Shown here: piece after piece, positions 62,309 through 64,000 of the stretch | How the letters are laid out: the number at the start of each line of letters is the position of its first letter | Numbering within the stretch: the first letter of the stretch is position 1 | Source: CBDCFV01 sp965216425 | GTDB taxonomy: Bacteria > Chloroflexota > Dehalococcoidia > Lucifugimonadales > UBA3495 | Length of the DNA stretch: 64,000 nt | Reading direction: 5' to 3' | Assembly: GCA_965216425.1 (NCBI GenBank) | Contig: CBDCFV010000007.1 | Coordinates: 806,001 to 870,000, forward strand | The notes under the pieces: generated by a model | The model's database searches: none | Seen by the model: the letters and a program-made list of their open reading frames with translations, nothing else | Told to the model about the DNA's origin: nothing | Program-made: the position numbers and the translations under genes

Positions 62309-63868
62309 ATGGTAGACCTTTTGATTAAAGACGGACGGGTCGTTGACGGCACCGGGCAGACTTGGTTCCGGGCCAGTATAGCGGTGTCCGGCGACACTGT
62401 TCAAATCGTCCGGGGCGACTCGTCAGCTATTGAGGCCCCGCGTGTGATCGACGCCAGCCGCTATGTGGTGTGCCCCGGTTTCATCGATATGCACTCCCAC
62501 TCAGACTTGATGATGTTGAGCGATCCGCGGCACGAAGCGAAGATGCGGCAGGGCGTAACCACTGAGGCGTTGGGAATGGATGGCTTGTCGTACGCTCCAA
62601 GCTCCCCCAACAACCTGGAGCACCTTCTGACCTATTTGGCGGCAGTCAACGGAACGCCGCCGCCCTCAGTACGTTGGAGCAGCGTGGCGGAGTTCCTGGA
62701 CTTGTTGGACGGGAAGGCGGCCTGCAACGTGGTCTACTTCGTTCCCCACGCGGCCATCCGGGTTGAAGCCATGGGATGGGAGGACCGGCTGCCCACTCCC
62801 CAAGAGTTGGCCCGTATGCAGGACCTGGCGCGGCAGGGTATGCGCGACGGCGCTTTCGGGTTCTCCACGGGGCTGACCTATCCACCCGGGGCCTACAGCG
62901 ACACTGACGAGTTGGTGGCGGTGTCACAAGCGGTGGGGGAGTACGGTGGCTTCTACATTACCCACGCCCGGTACACCCTCGGCGACCGCTTGCTGGACCC
63001 CTTCAGGGAAGCCGTGGAGACCGGCCGGCGCAGCGGGGTACCGGTACACCTGTCCCATTACCATAGCCCCGTGGACGGAATGGGCCTGCGAATGTTGGAC
63101 CTAGTGGACGAGAGCCGCAACTCCGGCGTGGACGTCACATTCGACCAGTACCCTTACGCCGCTGCCAGCACTTTGCTCCATTCGCTGCTGCCCTATTGGG
63201 TGCACGCAGGAGGGCCGCCAGCATTGCTGGAACGAATTCAGACCCGCGAGGTTAGAGAACGAATTGGGGACTCGGTTAATCCCATGTGGGGCCTCTCACT
63301 GGACTACTACATCTTCAGCCACCTGGGGTCGGACAAGAACAAGGAGTGGGAAGGCCGCTCCTTGGTGGACTTGGCCCGAGCCCAAGGCAAGAGCATGGTG
63401 GACACTATTTGCGACCTACTCATCGAGGAAAATCTGGAGGTGGCATTCGTTGCCCGAACCGGCAACCCCGACAACATTCGCACCATCGTCAAGCACCCAG
63501 CCCATATGGTGGGCTCCGACGGGCTGCTTACGGGAGAGATGCCCAACCCAAGGAGTTACGGCACGTTCCCGTACGTTCTGGGACAATTCGTCCGGGAGGA
63601 GGGGTTGCTACGGCTTGAAGAGGCCGTTCGCAAGATGACCAGCATCCCGGCGCAACGGTTGGGCTTGAGCGACCGAGGAATCCTGCGGGACGGCATGAAA
63701 GCGGACATAGTCATGTTCGACCCCGACCGGGTACGCGCTCTCGCAACGTTCGAAGAACCCAAACAGTTCCCTGAAGGAATCGACTACGTGCTGGTCAACG
63801 GCCAAGCGGTCATAGATAATGGGACACACACTGGCGCCGTTCCGGGCAGGGCGCTGCGGTCCCAGTAG
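62309..63868 (+). CDS. N-acyl-D-amino-acid deacylase family amidohydrolase
   Basis: A 519-aa zinc amidohydrolase that removes acyl groups from D-amino acids or related compounds. N-terminal beta sandwich MVDLLIKDGRVVDGTG; metal His pair in VCPGFIDMHSHSDLMMLS (about residue 66); GAFGFSTGLTYPPGAYSDTD; further His in GGFYITHARYTLGDRLLDPF and VPVHLSHYHSPVDG; AHMVGSDGLLTGEMPNPRSY with the catalytic Asp. The Cys and Glu normally at the metal site vary in the family and were not placed. ATG 62309 has AAGGAGG at 5 nt; the frame opens 19 codons earlier. Confidence 0.9.
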   Translation: MVDLLIKDGRVVDGTGQTWFRASIAVSGDTVQIVRGDSSAIEAPRVIDASRYVVCPGFIDMHSHSDLMMLSDPRHEAKMRQGVTTEALGMDGLSYAPSSPNNLEHLLTYLAAVNGTPPPSVRWSSVAEFLDLLDGKAACNVVYFVPHAAIRVEAMGWEDRLPTPQELARMQDLARQGMRDGAFGFSTGLTYPPGAYSDTDELVAVSQAVGEYGGFYITHARYTLGDRLLDPFREAVETGRRSGVPVHLSHYHSPVDGMGLRMLDLVDESRNSGVDVTFDQYPYAAASTLLHSLLPYWVHAGGPPALLERIQTREVRERIGDSVNPMWGLSLDYYIFSHLGSDKNKEWEGRSLVDLARAQGKSMVDTICDLLIEENLEVAFVARTGNPDNIRTIVKHPAHMVGSDGLLTGEMPNPRSYGTFPYVLGQFVREEGLLRLEEAVRKMTSIPAQRLGLSDRGILRDGMKADIVMFDPDRVRALATFEEPKQFPEGIDYVLVNGQAVIDNGTHTGAVPGRALRSQ

Positions 63869-64000
63869 GTTTCAATTTGCGGTCTGTAGAGAACTGCCAA
63901 CGATTCCCGAGAATGTATGACTGAACCTTTGCAAAGGAACATCCACGCGCTCGTCAGGAAATACGATAGCGATTGATCGTTTAATTCGGAGGTTTCCCGA

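Overview
The window reads as a piece of a moderately GC-rich bacterial chromosome. It is most likely from the Chloroflexota, of the SAR202/Dehalococcoidia type. This placement is inferred from gene content and not from a marker search. Pointers are two F420/flavin-dependent luciferase-like (LLM) oxidoreductases, many SDRs and amidohydrolases, three family-5 substrate-binding lipoproteins with ACGG lipoboxes and Glu/Lys/Val-rich linkers, paired DppB/DppC permeases without ATPases, and a 45-aa rpmH next to rnpA.

Layout. 0-8.3 kb: partial MFS carrier, a duplicated-domain membrane protein, LLM oxidoreductase, sugar-dehydrogenase-like lipoprotein, a frameshifted DUF2277 gene, amidase, SDR, GlcG/HbpS protein and an alpha-carbonic anhydrase lipoprotein. 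8.3-10.8 kb: decayed Uma2 gene and an IS1380-family element. 11-15.5 kb: first SBP-permease-permease operon, a short lipoprotein and tRNA-Leu(CAA). 15.5-16.6 kb: decayed IS701-family copy with nested insertions. 16.6-24.2 kb: SMP-30 lactonase, SDR, PNPOx-like protein, broken MOSC gene, S9 peptidase, alpha/beta hydrolase and aminopeptidase P. 24.3-25.4 kb: graveyard of MsrB, helicase and IS5 fragments. 25.6-32.2 kb: GMC oxidoreductase, second IS701 copy, MetE-like protein, lipoprotein with an internal stop, Gfo/Idh oxidoreductase, integrase fragment and DinB protein. 32.9-43.8 kb: ISAs1 fragment, second SBP-permease-permease operon, NHL propeller, divergent third SBP, dienelactone hydrolase and amidohydrolase. 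43.9-53.7 kb: LLM oxidoreductase, AstE-like deacylase, GNAT, second MetE-like protein, ABC-F ATPase, a duplicated HYHYG-domain protein, a frameshifted SDR and a GT2. 53.8-62.1 kb: purH, purM and purF, then khpB, yidC, two propeller-type lipoproteins, yidD, rnpA and rpmH. 62.3-63.9 kb: N-acyl-D-amino-acid deacylase.

Together the accessory genes describe a scavenger of peptides and oxidised small organics. SBPs and permeases would import them; S9 peptidase, aminopeptidase P, D-aminoacylase, amidase and AstE-like enzymes would cut amide bonds; LLM, SDR, GMC and Gfo/Idh enzymes would oxidise the products. The right end is core chromosome (purines, ribosome, membrane insertion).

The most striking observation is a family of tiny hairpin insertions of 23-25 nt: a constant 7-nt leader AGCCTGC, then a 6-bp stem that covaries, then a 4-6 nt loop. 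They sit inside dead transposase genes of three unrelated IS families (IS1380, IS701, IS5). Removing them restores the transposase reading frame exactly in the clearest case. A second theme is gene decay by single-base homopolymer slips and in-frame stops in otherwise intact genes. This is either real pseudogenisation or assembly error.
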